Shown piece by piece: positions 42,133-51,177 of a stretch of DNA of 64,000 nucleotides. The first letter of the stretch is position 1. Every line of letters begins with the position of its first letter. The position numbers were made by a program, and so were the translations under genes. The DNA is from an uncultured Prevotellaceae bacterium. GTDB taxonomy: Bacteria; Bacteroidota; Bacteroidia; Bacteroidales; Muribaculaceae. The DNA lies in the NCBI GenBank assembly GCA_900318335.1, contig ONKF01000001.1:1-64000 (forward strand), written 5' to 3'. Under the pieces are notes generated by a model. It ran no database searches, was not told the origin of the DNA, and saw only the letters and a program-made list of their open reading frames with translations.

Positions 42133-42615
42133 ATGAAACAGTCATCGATCAAGACGCTCAAGGGGCTATGTTATGCGGCTCTCTTTGTCATTGCACTCGG
42201 GTTAGTATTCCTGTGTATCCAGTCCTATTACATCCTCACGACAGGCAGTGGTCCAGGTGTCATTAACTGGGATTCACCCCGCATCGGGTTGAAATTGGGC
42301 ATTTTCATTGCCAATCGTGTGTCCATTCTCATCCTCATGGGGCTGTTTGTCGCCTTTGTGATGAATATCCTCAAGTATCTGCGCGATGGCCAGATATTCA
42401 ATCGTGCCAACGTAAGGCTGATGTGGGCGCTTTCGGCCATGGTCCCCATCTATGCATTCCTCGCAGACAACGTGGGTCAGGCCTGCTCTGCAACCAGCGA
42501 GATGAACATTATGGTATCGTCCGACTTCTTTGTTTACACGTTGATTGTGCTCATCGTAGCGCAACTGTATAAGGTGGCCTACGACGCCGCCGAGGAACAG
42601 AAGTTAACCATTTAA
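42133..42615 (+). CDS. DUF2975 family membrane protein
   Basis: The 160-aa product has four hydrophobic segments (~10-32, ~55-80, ~95-112, ~128-148) and the typical DUF2975 middle (ILKYLRDGQIFNRANVRLMW). It is followed 14 bases later by a small HTH gene, the standard pairing for this family. The HTH protein is thought to regulate the membrane partner or respond with it. The physiological role is unknown. Confidence 0.85.
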   Translation: MKQSSIKTLKGLCYAALFVIALGLVFLCIQSYYILTTGSGPGVINWDSPRIGLKLGIFIANRVSILILMGLFVAFVMNILKYLRDGQIFNRANVRLMWALSAMVPIYAFLADNVGQACSATSEMNIMVSSDFFVYTLIVLIVAQLYKVAYDAAEEQKLTI

Positions 42616-42629
42616 CACCCATTTGCACT

Positions 42630-42839
42630 ATGATTATCGTGAATCTTGATGTGATGATGGCCCGCCGCAAGATGTCGCTCAACGAGCTGAGCGAACGCGT
42701 GGGAATCACGATTGCCAACCTCTCGATCCTCAAGACCGGCAAAGCCAAGGCCGTGCGTTTCTCCACCCTCGACGCCATCTGCCGTGTCCTGGACTGCACC
42801 CCCGGCGACATCCTCGAACACCGCCCCGATCCCGACTAA
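42630..42839 (+). CDS. Small XRE/Cro-type HTH protein paired with DUF2975
   Basis: The 69-aa product is almost all HTH: MIIVNLDVMMARRKMSLNEL, SERVGITIANLSILKTGKAK, FSTLDAICRVLDCTPGDILE. This is the YozG-like subgroup that accompanies DUF2975 membrane proteins. It is co-transcribed with 42133-42615 and followed by a terminator. Confidence 0.9.
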   Translation: MIIVNLDVMMARRKMSLNELSERVGITIANLSILKTGKAKAVRFSTLDAICRVLDCTPGDILEHRPDPD

Positions 42840-42900
42840 ACAAATAGAGAGCGATACAGTTATCTGCTTCATTATAAAAATAATTATCACCGATTTGTTG

Positions 42901-42928
42901 GCTCACCGAAATCCTCGGTGGGCTTTTT
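42901..42928 (+). terminator. Terminator of the DUF2975/HTH operon
   Basis: GCTCACCGA/TCGGTGGGC stem with an AATCC loop, followed by TTTTT. Confidence 0.85.
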
Positions 42929-43035
42929 GTCAATTATAAGTCTTATTCACATCTTTTAGGATGGAAAGGTTGTGGGAATGCGGGATTGTGTGTACCTTTG
43001 GCTTTCTTTTTGGGAAAACGAAAACCAAGACAAAA

Positions 43036-44133
43036 ATGACTGATAAGATCACTAATAAAATCACTAAGATTGTGTTAACCGGTGGCCCCTGCGCGGGCAA
43101 GACCACCGCTATGGCACAGATTATCGAGCACTTCAGCAGCCTAGGCTTCCAGGTGTTTGCCATTCCCGAGGTGCCCACAATGTTCAGCAGCGCCGGCATC
43201 AACTACCTGACGCAAAACAAGGCCCTGTTCTTTGAGGCCGAGAAATCCACGCTCAACATCCAGCTGGCACTTGAGGACCACTTCGCCAAGATGGCGGCCC
43301 AGTGCAGCAAGCCTGTGCTCATCGTGTGCGACCGCGGCACTATGGACATCAGCGCCTATGTCTCGCCCGAGATTTGGGAAGCGCTGACCGAAGAGATGGG
43401 CACCAACACCGTCAAGCTGCGTGATGCCCGCTACGAGGCCATCCTGCACATGGTCACCGCTGCCGCCGGTGCCGAGCAGTTCTACACCAACGAGAACAAC
43501 AAGTTCCGCAGCGAGGACGTTGAGATGGCACGTGAACTCGACCGCAAGGTACTGAGCGCATGGACCGGCCATCCCCACCTCAGGGTCATCGGCAACCACA
43601 TGGACTTTGACGACAAGTTGCGCCAGGTATTGAACGAGATTTCGACCGTGTTGGGCGTTCCCAGCCCCATCGAGCGGGAGCACAAATACATCGTCGAGGT
43701 CACGGGCGACATCCCCGACTACATGGAGAGCGAAATCACCCAGACCTATCTGTTGAGCGAGCCTGGCACCGAGATGCGCGTGCGCAAACGCGGCTGGCAG
43801 GGCAGCTACGTCTATTTCCAGACCATCAAGAAGACCGTCAGCAGCGACAAGCAGATCGAGACCGAGCGCCGCATCACCGCACAGCAATATGTCGACCTGC
43901 TGCAGCTGGCCGACCCCAACCGCAAGCCCATCAGCAAGATGCGCAAGTGCTTCGTGTGGAAGAACCGCTACTTCGAGCTGGACACCTACATCGAGCCCAA
44001 GTTGGGCATGCAGATTCTGGAACTCGAGGGCGTCAAGGAAGGTGATGAGGTGGAATTCCCGCCGTTCATCAAGGTCATCGAGGACATCACCGGCAACGAG
44101 AAGTACTACAACTACCAGCTCTCGCTGAGATAA
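43036..44133 (+). CDS. AAA_28 ATPase fused to CYTH domain (Ttd14-like)
   Basis: The promoter box TACCTTTG at 42993-43000 shows that the start is the ATG at 43036, giving 365 aa, not the upstream in-frame ATG at 42961. The N-terminal P-loop kinase-like domain has KIVLTGGPCAGKTTAM (residues 11-26) and LIVCDRGTMDISAYV. The C-terminal CYTH/triphosphate-tunnel domain starts at about residue 211 with EREHKYIVEV and contains RVRKRGWQGSYVYF, ETERRI and ELDTYIEP. This combination is known from TRPL translocation defect 14-like proteins. Nucleotide or polyphosphate binding is likely; the reaction is unknown. Confidence 0.85.
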   Translation: MTDKITNKITKIVLTGGPCAGKTTAMAQIIEHFSSLGFQVFAIPEVPTMFSSAGINYLTQNKALFFEAEKSTLNIQLALEDHFAKMAAQCSKPVLIVCDRGTMDISAYVSPEIWEALTEEMGTNTVKLRDARYEAILHMVTAAAGAEQFYTNENNKFRSEDVEMARELDRKVLSAWTGHPHLRVIGNHMDFDDKLRQVLNEISTVLGVPSPIEREHKYIVEVTGDIPDYMESEITQTYLLSEPGTEMRVRKRGWQGSYVYFQTIKKTVSSDKQIETERRITAQQYVDLLQLADPNRKPISKMRKCFVWKNRYFELDTYIEPKLGMQILELEGVKEGDEVEFPPFIKVIEDITGNEKYYNYQLSLR

Positions 44134-44159
44134 CCCCCTTTACGGGCTCATAGCCCGCA

Positions 44160-44300
44160 TCACAAAACACCCGACCCTGCCCTCAGTACCGCAAGGCCGG
44201 GTTTCCTGTAATGCAAGACCAGGTCAGCAAGCCAGCTGTCCGGTAATGCAAGACCAAGCCTGGTCAGCAGGTCGGGTGTCCAGTAATGCAAGGCACCGCC
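44160..44300. repeat. REP-like repeat cluster upstream of the RAYT gene
   Basis: A conserved decamer GTAATGCAAG occurs at 44208, 44243 and 44283, with a degenerate fourth copy (GTACCGCAAG) near 44186. Each copy is followed by or merges into a short hairpin: GACC/GGTC, GACCA/TGGTC, and GCAAGGC/GCCTTGC. The stems differ but keep pairing. This is the organisation expected of REP elements mobilised by the adjacent transposase. Confidence 0.7.
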
Positions 44301-44357
44301 TTGCACATTTCCCCCCATTTCCTTGCAAGCGCCCCAAGTAATCCCTACCTTTGTATC

Positions 44358-45332
44358 ATGGAAGATCGACGAGGAGAGCAACGCAAGCGCTGGTGGCAAC
44401 AGCATCACGAGGGACATGACGTAAAGCGGTCGATGAAACGGCGTTACGGCCTGCATGACTACCACAGCCGCTGCATTTACATGATAACACTCGTGGTCGA
44501 GGGCCACAGGCCCGTGTTAGGTGACCTGTGTGGCCCTGACGAGCAGCACCCCAAGCCGTGGCTTCGCCTCAACGAGCTAGGTCACCGCGTGCTGCAACGG
44601 TGGCACGACATCCCTAGCCATTATCCCGAAGTGAGGGCCATGGACATCCAACTCATGCCCGACCACCTGCATGCCATTCTCTTTGTCACCACACAGGTGC
44701 CCTATCACTTGGGCATGGTCGTGAACGGTTTCAAGAAAGGCTGCAACGACGCATCGCGCGAGTTGCTGGGCACAACGCTTTGGGAACGCGGCTACCACGA
44801 CCGCATCCTCACGGGTGAGGGCCAACTCGTCACCATGGTGCGCTACATTCACGACAACCCACGCCGCCTGTGGACCAAGCGACATCATCCCGAGTTCTTC
44901 ACAGTACAACAAGAGGTGGAAGTGGCAGGAAAAACCGTAGCAATGGCAGGAAACCGCTTCCTGCTTGATCACCCCTATAAAGTCGTCGTGCAATGTTCAC
45001 GCCGCATCAATACCGAAGAGGCTATCACCAAGGAGGTGGAGCGCTACATGAACATGGCAAGAGACGGTGCCGTGCTGGTGTCTCCCAGCATTAGCCCGTG
45101 CGAAAAAAGGGTCATGCGGGCAGCTTTTGAAGCAGGAATGAACGAGATCGTGTTGCTGGAGAACGGCTTTTCCCCGATGTGGAAACCTGGCGGAGCCCAG
45201 TTCGATGCCTGTGCCCGAGGGAAGTTGCTGTTCATTGCCCCGTGGCCGTACCACAGCGAGCGCAAGAAAATCACCCAAACCCAATGCTGGCAACTCAACG
45301 CCCTGGCACGCGACATCGCCGCCCTCACATAA
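44358..45332 (+). CDS. REP-associated tyrosine transposase (RAYT, Y1_Tnp)
   Basis: The 324-aa product from the ATG at 44358 has the HUH motif in VRAMDIQLMPDHLHAIL (~100), the catalytic Tyr region MVRYIHDNPRRLW (~160) and a C-terminal extension that is long for the family. HUH single-strand transposases of this type process nearby REP palindromes, and such repeats lie directly upstream. A TACCTTTG box (44346-44353) ends only 4 bases before this ATG, so translation may be leaderless or start at the ATG at 44433. RAYTs are usually single-copy, domesticated genes. Confidence 0.85.
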   Translation: MEDRRGEQRKRWWQQHHEGHDVKRSMKRRYGLHDYHSRCIYMITLVVEGHRPVLGDLCGPDEQHPKPWLRLNELGHRVLQRWHDIPSHYPEVRAMDIQLMPDHLHAILFVTTQVPYHLGMVVNGFKKGCNDASRELLGTTLWERGYHDRILTGEGQLVTMVRYIHDNPRRLWTKRHHPEFFTVQQEVEVAGKTVAMAGNRFLLDHPYKVVVQCSRRINTEEAITKEVERYMNMARDGAVLVSPSISPCEKRVMRAAFEAGMNEIVLLENGFSPMWKPGGAQFDACARGKLLFIAPWPYHSERKKITQTQCWQLNALARDIAALT

Positions 45333-45433
45333 CCGCCAATGCTCCCCTTACATTCACCGTCCATTCAAGTCAAATGACTAACAAAGACCAAGTGTTTTAC
45401 GACCAAATGGTTGCAGGTCCAAATGATTCTCAC

Positions 45434-45441
45434 TAAATTTG
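45434..45441 (+). promoter_or_regulatory. -7 promoter box (TAAATTTG) of the BspA-like gene at 45479
   Basis: TAnnTTTG match 37 bases upstream of the ATG. Confidence 0.6.
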
Positions 45442-45478
45442 CGGCAATTGAACATACACAACACTAAATCATACGACT

Positions 45479-47536
45479 ATGAAACAAATTATCAAATCAT
45501 CAATTTTCTTTTTGCTGGCCTTTATACTACCAGCCATAGCCAACGCCCATGACTTTGAAGTCGATGGCATCTTCTACAACATCAATGGCAATAAAGCCAC
45601 CGTAACCTACAAAGGATCATATTCTTATTCATACTCCAATGAATATTCTGGCTCTGTGACCATCCCCTCGACAGTCACTTATGGCGGAACGACCTACTCA
45701 GTCACTTCTATCGGCAGTTCGGCGTTCTATAGATGCTCCGGGCTGACGAACTTCACAATCCCCAACTCAGTCACTTCTATCGGCAATTATGCGTTCGATG
45801 GATGCTCCGGATTGACGAACGTCACAATCCCCAACTCAGTCACTTCTATCGGCGAGGGTGCGTTCTATGACACCCCTTGGTATAGCAACCAACCAGAAGG
45901 AGTGGTGTATGCGGGATTGGTCGCTTATAAATATAAAGGTACAATGCCCGAAGGAACAAGCATCACACTAAAAGAAGGAACCACAGGAATTGCAACTGCT
46001 GCATTCGCTAACTGCACCGGGCTGACAAGCATCAACATTCCCAACTCCGTCATTTCCATCGGCTATTCGGCGTTCGATGGATGCTCCGGATTGACGAACG
46101 TCACAATCCCCAACTCAGTCACTTCTATCGGTGATAATGCGTTCTTTGGATGCAAAGGGCTGACGAACATTGACATCCCCAACTCAGTCACGTCTATCGG
46201 CGATGATGTGTTCTATGGATGTACTGGGCTGACTAGCGTCAACATTGGCAACTCCGTCACTTCTATCGGCTATTCGGCGTTCGCTGACTGCACCGGGCTG
46301 ACGAGCATCAACATCCCCAACTCCGTCACTTCTATCGGCGAGCATGCGTTCTATATTTGCTCCGGCCTGACAAGTGTCACCATTGGCAACTCCGTCACTT
46401 CTATCGACGTTGGCACGTTCTCTGGCTGCTCTGGGCTGACAAGCATCAACATCCCCGACTGCGTAACTTCTATCGGCGACGTCGCGTTCGCTGACTGCTA
46501 CAGGCTGACCAGCATCACAATCCCCAACTCAGTCACCTCTATCGGTAAAGGTGCGTTCTCTGGATGCTCCGGCCTGACAAACATCAACATCCCCAACTCA
46601 GTCACTTCTATCAGCGATGGATCATTCTATGGATGCGGGCTGACAAGTGTCACCATTGGCAACGCCGTCACTTCTATCGGCTATAGTGCGTTCTATGGCT
46701 GCAATAACATGACGAATGTCTATTGTTATGCGGCAAATCCACCAACATGCTTTGAAAACACCTTTGAAACTTATTCTGCCACACTCCACGTGCCTGCGTC
46801 ATCGCTTGCAGCCTATTTTACTGCTCCTTATTGGTGTAACTTTGAAAGCATCATTGGTGATGCTGTAGTTCCAACAACAATTAATATCAGTAAAGACTCA
46901 GTTGATCTTCAATTGACCGAACAAATCAAATTGACGGCAACTGTAACACCTGCAAACGCTTCAAACAAAGTCATCTCTTGGCATTCAACCAATTCAGACA
47001 TTGCAACCGTAGAAAACGGTAATGTCACGGCAATTGGTATAGGCAAGTGCGACATCATCGCCACTTGTTTTGGAATGAGTGACACCTGTCACATTACTGT
47101 TGCCAATCCGATTAAACTCGACCAGCAGGAAGCTAAGCTGCTACCCAACCACATATTGACATTGACACCTACTGCGCCAGCGGAGCCTGAAGGTTATACG
47201 GCATCTTCCAGCGACCCGACAGTCGCAGCTGCACGTGTGATGAACGGCAAGGTTCAAGTCGTCGGCATCAAGGAGGGAACTACAACGATTACAGTCGGAT
47301 CTAATGATGGCTTGGCTATTCCTGCCACATGCCTTGTAACTGTCTATACTGAGCTTGGTGACCTGAACAGTGACGGCTTTGTCACCATCAGCGACGTGAC
47401 CGCCTTGATTGACTACTTGCTGGGCGGGGAGGTCAATCCTTTCAATAGCGGCAATGCCGATGTAAATGGCGACCAAGCGCTAACGATTACCGACATGACC
47501 GCTTTGATTGACCTGCTGCTATCAGGCAATGACTAA
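45479..47536 (+). CDS. Secreted BspA-like LRR_5 protein with Big_2 and dockerin
   Basis: The 685-aa product has a signal peptide (ending AIANA), a cap nearly the same as in the giant protein (HDFEVDGIFYNINGNKATVT), and about 14 regular LRR_5 units (e.g. VTIPNSVTSIGDNAFFGC) to ~residue 430. A Big_2 domain follows (~465-545, WHSTNSDIATVENGNVTAIG), then a second Ig-like region. The two-repeat dockerin reads GDLNSDGFVTISDVTALIDY and DVNGDQALTITDMTALIDLL. It is a surface adhesin candidate. Base composition is intermediate between the island and core genes, and the LRR repeats are close but not identical at DNA level. Confidence 0.87.
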   Translation: MKQIIKSSIFFLLAFILPAIANAHDFEVDGIFYNINGNKATVTYKGSYSYSYSNEYSGSVTIPSTVTYGGTTYSVTSIGSSAFYRCSGLTNFTIPNSVTSIGNYAFDGCSGLTNVTIPNSVTSIGEGAFYDTPWYSNQPEGVVYAGLVAYKYKGTMPEGTSITLKEGTTGIATAAFANCTGLTSINIPNSVISIGYSAFDGCSGLTNVTIPNSVTSIGDNAFFGCKGLTNIDIPNSVTSIGDDVFYGCTGLTSVNIGNSVTSIGYSAFADCTGLTSINIPNSVTSIGEHAFYICSGLTSVTIGNSVTSIDVGTFSGCSGLTSINIPDCVTSIGDVAFADCYRLTSITIPNSVTSIGKGAFSGCSGLTNINIPNSVTSISDGSFYGCGLTSVTIGNAVTSIGYSAFYGCNNMTNVYCYAANPPTCFENTFETYSATLHVPASSLAAYFTAPYWCNFESIIGDAVVPTTINISKDSVDLQLTEQIKLTATVTPANASNKVISWHSTNSDIATVENGNVTAIGIGKCDIIATCFGMSDTCHITVANPIKLDQQEAKLLPNHILTLTPTAPAEPEGYTASSSDPTVAAARVMNGKVQVVGIKEGTTTITVGSNDGLAIPATCLVTVYTELGDLNSDGFVTISDVTALIDYLLGGEVNPFNSGNADVNGDQALTITDMTALIDLLLSGND

Positions 47537-47563
47537 AAAGCCTCAGTTCCTTTGCTGTACACA

Positions 47564-47597
47564 TAAAAAAAACGGACTTTTATAGTCCGTTTTTTTT
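47564..47597. terminator. Bidirectional terminator between convergent genes
   Basis: AAAAAAAACGGACT and AGTCCGTTTTTTTT form a perfect stem with T runs on both strands, serving the BspA-like gene on the plus strand and the FKBP gene on the minus strand. Confidence 0.9.
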
Positions 47598-47627
47598 GTT
47601 TAGTTCATATCACCTTGACATAGCAGT

Positions 47628-48164
47628 TTAGTTGGCCTTGTACTTGTAGATGTCCACGAGCCTGACGTCAAACTTGAGGGTACTGTAGGGAAGCAGGGTG
47701 CTGGACCTCTTGGTGGAACCGTATCCCTGCTGATAAGGGATGATGACAGTGCAACTGTCACCCACGTGCATGTGGGTCAGGGCAATCATCCAGCCCTCGA
47801 CGTTCTCGTTGACCATCGAACGGTAGATACCATCGCCTGGTGTACTCAAGTTAGTTGACGAGTCAACGGGCGTGCCGTCATAGAGCGCCAACTTGTACCT
47901 CACATCGGTGGTGGAGGTGATCAGCGGCTTGAGGTTGTCACGCGTCTGCATCGTGTCATTGTGCCAGCGCATCAGCACCAGGGCCGAGGGGTCCCATGAG
48001 GCGACGACTACTTTGTACTGACCCGATTCGACTTGCTTTTCAAACCACTCGTCATTCTTCTGGCGCCAGTCCTTGTACTCGTCCTCAACGTTCTTGCCCA
48101 GGCAAGAATCGAGCATCGTGATGGCCACAACAGCCATGAAGACGGTATAGAAAAACTTTTTCAT
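47628..48164 (-). CDS. FKBP-type peptidyl-prolyl isomerase lipoprotein
   Basis: The 178-aa product has a lipobox MLDSC (Cys21). The C-terminal FKBP domain (~90-175) contains VEGWMIALTHMHVGDSCTVI, IPYQQGYGSTK and LPYSTLKFDVRLVDI. FKBPs catalyse prolyl cis-trans isomerisation and help fold envelope proteins. Several active-site aromatic positions are changed, as is common in Bacteroidetes lipoprotein FKBPs, so catalysis is uncertain. It follows glyS by 19 bases and is probably co-transcribed. Confidence 0.88.
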   Translation of the reverse strand: MKKFFYTVFMAVVAITMLDSCLGKNVEDEYKDWRQKNDEWFEKQVESGQYKVVVASWDPSALVLMRWHNDTMQTRDNLKPLITSTTDVRYKLALYDGTPVDSSTNLSTPGDGIYRSMVNENVEGWMIALTHMHVGDSCTVIIPYQQGYGSTKRSSTLLPYSTLKFDVRLVDIYKYKAN

Positions 48165-48183
48165 TTTTTACCTTTAAATAAAA

Positions 48184-49728
48184 TCACATCAGTTTGCGCA
48201 GTACGTTGTTCAAGCTGCACTCCTTGGCGAGGATAGCGGGAAGGTCGGCAATAGCGACGCGCTCCTGCTGCATGGTGTCACGGTCACGCAGTGTGACGGT
48301 GTTGTCCTCGAGGGTCTGGCCATCGACAGTGATGCAATAGGGGGTGCCGATGGCATCCTGGCGGCGGTAGCGCTTGCCCACGGTGTCCTTGTCCTCGTAG
48401 TGGCAGGCGAAGTCAAACTTCAACATGTTCATGATCTCGTGGGCCTTCTCGGGCATGCCGTCCTTGCGGACGAGCGGCAGGATGGCGCACTTGATGGGGG
48501 CCAGAGCCTTGGGCAGATGCAGCACCACTCGGGTGTCACCGCCCTCAAGCTGCTGCTCCTCGTAGCTGGAGCACATCACCGACAGGAACATGCGGTCCAC
48601 GCCAATCGAAGTCTCGATGACATAGGGGGTGTAGCTCTCATTCAACTCGGCGTCAAAGTACTGGATCTTCTTGCCCGAGAACTTAGCGTGCTGGCTCAGG
48701 TCGAAGTCGGTGCGGCTGTGGATACCCTCCACCTCCTTGAAGCCGAACGGCATCTTGAACTCGATATCGGTAGCTGCGTTGGCATAGTGGGCCAACTTCT
48801 CGTGGTCGTGGAAGCGGTACTTCTCGTCACCCAGGCCCAGGGCCTTGTGCCAGCGCAGGCGGGTCTCACGCCAGAAGTCAAACCATTTCAATTCCTCACC
48901 GGGACGTACAAAGAATTGCATCTCCATCTGCTCGAACTCGCGCATGCGGAAGATGAACTGGCGGGCCACAATCTCGTTGCGGAAGGCCTTACCGATCTGC
49001 GCGATACCAAAGGGGATGCGCATGCGACCGGTCTTCTGGACATTCAGGAAGTTTACAAAGATACCCTGAGCAGTCTCGGGACGCAGATATACGTCCATCG
49101 TCGAGTCGGCGCTGCTGCCCATCTGGGTCTTGAACATGAGGTTGAACTGACGCACGTCGGTCCAGTTCTTGGTACCGCTCACGGGGTCAACAATCTCGTA
49201 GTCGACGATAATCTGCTTCAGCTCGGCCAGGTCGTTGTCGTTCATAGCCTTCTCGTAGCGGGCATGCAGCACGTCACGCTTCTTCTGGTTCTCGAGCACG
49301 CGGGGATTGGTCTGTCGGAACATCGCCTCGTCAAACTTGTCGCCGAAGCGCTTGGCAGCCTTCTCACACTCCTTGTTGATCTTCTCCTCGATCTTGGCGA
49401 TCTCGTCCTCGATGAGCACGTCAGCGCGATAGCGCTTCTTGCTGTCACGGTTGTCAATCAAGGGGTCGTTAAACGCGTCCACGTGACCCGAAGCCTTCCA
49501 GATGGTCGGGTGCATGAAGATGGCGCTGTCGATGCCCACGATGTTCTCGTGCAGCAGGGTCATCGCCTCCCACCAGTAGCGCTTGATATTGTTTTTCAGC
49601 TCTACGCCGTTCTGTGCATAGTCATAAACCGCGCCCAGGCCGTCATAAATTTCACTCGAGGGGAACACAAAGCCATATTCCTTGGCGTGCGACACGATTT
49701 TCTTGAAAACGTCTTCCTGTTTTGCCAT
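48184..49728 (-). CDS. glyS: Glycyl-tRNA synthetase (class II, alpha2 type)
   Basis: The 514-aa product has motifs GFVFPSSEIYDGLGAVYDY, YWWEAMTLLHENIVGIDSAI, a motif 2 region (FRNEIVARQFIFRMREFEQM) and ETSIGVDRMFL, followed by a C-terminal anticodon-binding domain. It is the single-chain eukaryote/archaea-type GlyRS (also called glyQS) used by Bacteroidetes. Promoter TACCTTTG lies on the minus strand at 49780-49787. Confidence 0.96.
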   Translation of the reverse strand: MAKQEDVFKKIVSHAKEYGFVFPSSEIYDGLGAVYDYAQNGVELKNNIKRYWWEAMTLLHENIVGIDSAIFMHPTIWKASGHVDAFNDPLIDNRDSKKRYRADVLIEDEIAKIEEKINKECEKAAKRFGDKFDEAMFRQTNPRVLENQKKRDVLHARYEKAMNDNDLAELKQIIVDYEIVDPVSGTKNWTDVRQFNLMFKTQMGSSADSTMDVYLRPETAQGIFVNFLNVQKTGRMRIPFGIAQIGKAFRNEIVARQFIFRMREFEQMEMQFFVRPGEELKWFDFWRETRLRWHKALGLGDEKYRFHDHEKLAHYANAATDIEFKMPFGFKEVEGIHSRTDFDLSQHAKFSGKKIQYFDAELNESYTPYVIETSIGVDRMFLSVMCSSYEEQQLEGGDTRVVLHLPKALAPIKCAILPLVRKDGMPEKAHEIMNMLKFDFACHYEDKDTVGKRYRRQDAIGTPYCITVDGQTLEDNTVTLRDRDTMQQERVAIADLPAILAKECSLNNVLRKLM

Positions 49729-49779
49729 TGTAGTTATCTGTTGTATTGTTATGTAGATATTTTACTTGTAATCAAATCG

Positions 49780-49787
49780 CAAAGGTA
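49780..49787 (-). promoter_or_regulatory. -7 promoter box (TACCTTTG) of glyS
   Basis: TAnnTTTG on the minus strand 51 bases upstream of the ATG at 49728. Confidence 0.6.
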
Positions 49788-49792
49788 TAAAA

Positions 49793-49824
49793 TTTCCCTC
49801 AATGCCACAACACATTGAGGGAAA
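49793..49824 (-). terminator. Terminator of the phosphodiesterase gene
   Basis: TTTCCCTCAATG/CATTGAGGGAAA stem, 12 bp, followed on the minus strand by TTTTAT. Confidence 0.85.
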
Positions 49825-49857
49825 TCTTGCTTGTTACGGTATGGATGTAGCGCTTTT

Positions 49858-51057
49858 TCAGCGCAGCATGTCGCGCACATCGTCGAGCGAGCCGTCGTTG
49901 GGCGACGGTGTGACACCCAGCAGATAGCACAACAGCGGATAGACGCACACGTTGCGGAAACGGTCGGGTTTCTCATAGCCCGCCTTGAAGTCAGGACCGA
50001 TGGCACGGAATCCCACCTGCATGTCGGCTGCCGTGTGGTCAAAGCCGTGGCTGCCGCGCTGCTTCTTGCTCGGCTTGTCGGCAAAGAGCCATCCCACGTC
50101 GGGCAAGACAACGACATCGCCCATGTTCTTGTTGGTGCCATAGCCCAGATAGGCGGGGATATTGGCCTTTTTCCAGGCCCTGATATGGTCCACTCCCTGC
50201 AAGGCTTCGTAGATGGAATCGACATACTGAGGCGCGCTGGCATAGATGAGCGTGGGATAGTCGTTGCAGAAACGCTCATACCACCTCTTGGGCAGCACAT
50301 CGTCGATATCGACAAACCGCTTGGGGTCCACGCTGGTCATGCCATGGTCGCCCGTGACAATGAAGTTCACCTGAGCGGCGATGGGCAGCATCTGGATGCG
50401 AGCCCACATCTTGCTCAACAACAGGTCAAGATCCTCGAGCGCACGGCGTGTCAAGCGGTGCATGGGACCATAGTTGTGACCACTACGGTCAGGTTCCTCA
50501 AAGTAGGCCATAATCAGATGCGGACGGTCCTTCTCGGGCAATTTGAGCAAGCGCAGCACTTCGTCAACGCGCCCCTCAAAGTCAAGTTGCTCGGTCTGGT
50601 AATCACGCCAGTAGGTGGGATGCTCACCATTGATGGTCACATCACTGCCCACCCAGAAGACGGTTGCCGTCTTCACGCCCTGGTGCTTGGCCGTGAGCCA
50701 CACGGGATCACCGCCATAATAGTTGCCATCGGCACGCGTCACCTTGTTACCCAGCGAGAATTCAACGCCCTTCTCTCGGTCCCAGAAGGTATTGGCGATA
50801 ATGCCGTGGTGGTCGGGCGTGAGCCCAGTGGCCAGGGTGTAATGGTTGGGGAACGTCTTGCTGGGAAACGACGGCTGCATCACCGCCTTGACGCCCTCGC
50901 GCGCCAGCTGCTGCATGAACGGCACGTCATAGGTGTCCAGATAGTCCCATCGCAGGCCATCGAGCGAAATAATCACCGTATAGGTGTCCCGCCCAGCCGC
51001 CATGGCCTCCCAAGGCAGCACAGCCATCAACAATAGCAATAAAAGCAATCTACGCAT
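49858..51057 (-). CDS. Exported type I phosphodiesterase / nucleotide pyrophosphatase (ENPP-like)
   Basis: The 399-aa product starts at the ATG at 51057 (signal peptide MRRLLLLLLLMAVLPWEAMA); the frame extends upstream without need. It has the metal site IISLDGLRWDYLD, the nucleophile Thr in PSFPSKTFPNHYTLATG, LIMAYFEEPDRSGHNYGP and FIVTGDHGMT, the full two-zinc alkaline-phosphatase-superfamily set. It cleaves phosphodiester or pyrophosphate bonds of extracytoplasmic nucleotides. It is separated by a terminator from the BACON/TonB operon upstream but lies in the same direction and may serve the same scavenging process. Confidence 0.9.
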   Translation of the reverse strand: MRRLLLLLLLMAVLPWEAMAAGRDTYTVIISLDGLRWDYLDTYDVPFMQQLAREGVKAVMQPSFPSKTFPNHYTLATGLTPDHHGIIANTFWDREKGVEFSLGNKVTRADGNYYGGDPVWLTAKHQGVKTATVFWVGSDVTINGEHPTYWRDYQTEQLDFEGRVDEVLRLLKLPEKDRPHLIMAYFEEPDRSGHNYGPMHRLTRRALEDLDLLLSKMWARIQMLPIAAQVNFIVTGDHGMTSVDPKRFVDIDDVLPKRWYERFCNDYPTLIYASAPQYVDSIYEALQGVDHIRAWKKANIPAYLGYGTNKNMGDVVVLPDVGWLFADKPSKKQRGSHGFDHTAADMQVGFRAIGPDFKAGYEKPDRFRNVCVYPLLCYLLGVTPSPNDGSLDDVRDMLR

Positions 51058-51074
51058 ATTTTTTGATTTGAAAA

Positions 51075-51107
51075 AGGGGGAATACCCAGTGGTGGTTACT
51101 CCCCCTT
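51075..51107 (-). terminator. Terminator of the TonB-receptor/BACON operon
   Basis: AAGGGGGA/TCCCCCTT stem with an 17-base loop, followed on the minus strand by TTTTTC. Confidence 0.8.
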
Positions 51108-51177
51108 GAAAATTCATGAGTGTGTAATGTAATGGCGCTTAATAACGGGACTCAGAAAAATCCGTTTCAACAGGCCA

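Noticed and set aside
48400..51036. Two long plus-strand frames opposite glyS and the phosphodiesterase
   Set aside because: Both sense genes have full catalytic motifs. The antisense translations have no domain signatures.
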